Origin: Tabrizicola caldifontis
Lineage (GTDB): Bacteria; Pseudomonadota; Alphaproteobacteria; Rhodobacterales; Rhodobacteraceae
DNA length: 64,000 nucleotides
Reading direction: 5' to 3'
Assembly (NCBI RefSeq): GCF_004762095.1
Contig: NZ_SIJH01000015.1
Span: forward strand, 57,613 to 121,612
Below the pieces are notes generated by a model. It ran no database searches, had not been told where the DNA came from, and saw nothing but the letters and a program-made list of their open reading frames with translations. The translations under genes and the position numbers were made by a program. Positions 63,914 through 64,000 of this stretch are shown here, one piece after another (within the stretch, counting starts at the first letter, position 1; each line of letters starts with the position of its first letter).

Positions 63914-64000
63914 TTCAATCTCCGAAAGGAGACTGGAGCATGAGCAACCTTTTCTGGCTGACCGACGCGCAGATGGCGCGGCTGAAGCCCTTCTTTCCCA
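63911..64000 (+). mobile_element. IS5-type insertion sequence, left end (runs off window)
   Basis: The sequence after the truncated AAA+ frame leads through a ribosome site (GAAAGGAGA) to a transposase start. The exact left boundary and its inverted repeat cannot be fixed from one end; it lies somewhere between about 63893 and 63912. Confidence 0.7.
63940..64000 (+). CDS. IS5-family transposase, N-terminal fragment
   Basis: The ATG at 63940 begins MSNLFWLTDAQMARLKPFFP, the characteristic opening of IS5-family (IS427-like) transposases with the DUF4096-type N-terminal domain. Only 20 codons are in the window. It is preceded by a good ribosome site and lies immediately after the interrupted AAA+ gene. 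Confidence 0.8.
   Translation, partial: MSNLFWLTDAQMARLKPFFP

Noticed and set aside
1..64000. CRISPR arrays, rRNA genes, prophage structural genes
   Set aside because: None was seen: no regularly spaced repeats, no rRNA-like stretches, and no phage morphogenesis motifs.

Overview
The window is high-G+C DNA from an alphaproteobacterium, most likely of the Rhodobacterales/Rhodobacteraceae. The gene set fits this: an IolC kinase fused to a DUF2090 domain, a sulfide:quinone oxidoreductase (SQR) with the Rhodobacter cysteine pattern next to an SqrR/BigR-type persulfide sensor, an aa3 oxidase subunit I gene standing apart from other cox genes, and a CtrA-type TTAA-N7-TTAA site. The DNA looks chromosomal. 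Only the right edge, after tRNA-Ser, looks like an accessory region.

Left part (1-6170): a minus-strand myo-inositol catabolism operon, iolB (cut by the left edge), iolE, iolD and iolC-DUF2090, led by an RpiR-type regulator gene. Two copies of a GGAA-N6-TTCC operator lie before the regulator and before iolC. Next (6359-11483) is a little-known cluster: a transmembrane Ser/Thr kinase with PDZ-like C-terminal domains, a 61-aa protein, and two secreted LysM plus solute-binding-domain paralogues. Diverging from it is a three-gene ABC exporter (11902-16184) behind a candidate FNR-type site. A minus-strand operon follows (16303-22350): RND adaptor, RND pump, SQR, a DUF2892 membrane protein and the SqrR/BigR-like repressor. 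Its promoter carries an inverted repeat in the -35/-10 spacer.

Middle (22596-36168): a sugar-acid operon for non-phosphorylative L-arabinose/D-galactose-type catabolism. A ChvE-type binding protein, GguA and GguB import the sugar. An aldose dehydrogenase, an aldonate dehydratase, a GguC/AraD1 dehydratase and a semialdehyde dehydrogenase carry it to 2-oxoglutarate, and a mutarotase is also encoded. A divergent LysR (GbpR-like) gene has a near-perfect LysR box. An enolase-superfamily dehydratase and a class V aminotransferase form a pair of unknown substrate.

Right part (36186-62340): mostly housekeeping genes. These include a frameshifted small secreted protein, a UbiH-like monooxygenase, a HAD phosphatase, a FadR-type GntR regulator, a membrane glycosyltransferase with an N-terminal MshEN-like domain, carA, yqeY, ctaD (cytochrome aa3 subunit I), a c-type cytochrome, lipB, a peptidoglycan-binding exported protein, tRNA-Leu(GAG), a polyamine-type ABC importer, an AEC transporter, and the SPOR lipoprotein-dacC-tmk-holB-tatD-MBL cluster, ending with tRNA-Ser(UGA). 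Downstream of tRNA-Ser the base composition drops, and a McrB-like AAA+ ATPase gene is cut short by an IS5-type insertion sequence that runs off the right edge. This looks like the start of a tRNA-linked defence or mobile island.

The least described parts are the kinase/LysM-binding-protein cluster, the CtrA-site/MshEN glycosyltransferase, the SQR-linked RND pump and the interrupted AAA+ gene. Start codons were chosen by ribosome binding site, overlap and family length. All functions come from reading motifs; no database search was run.
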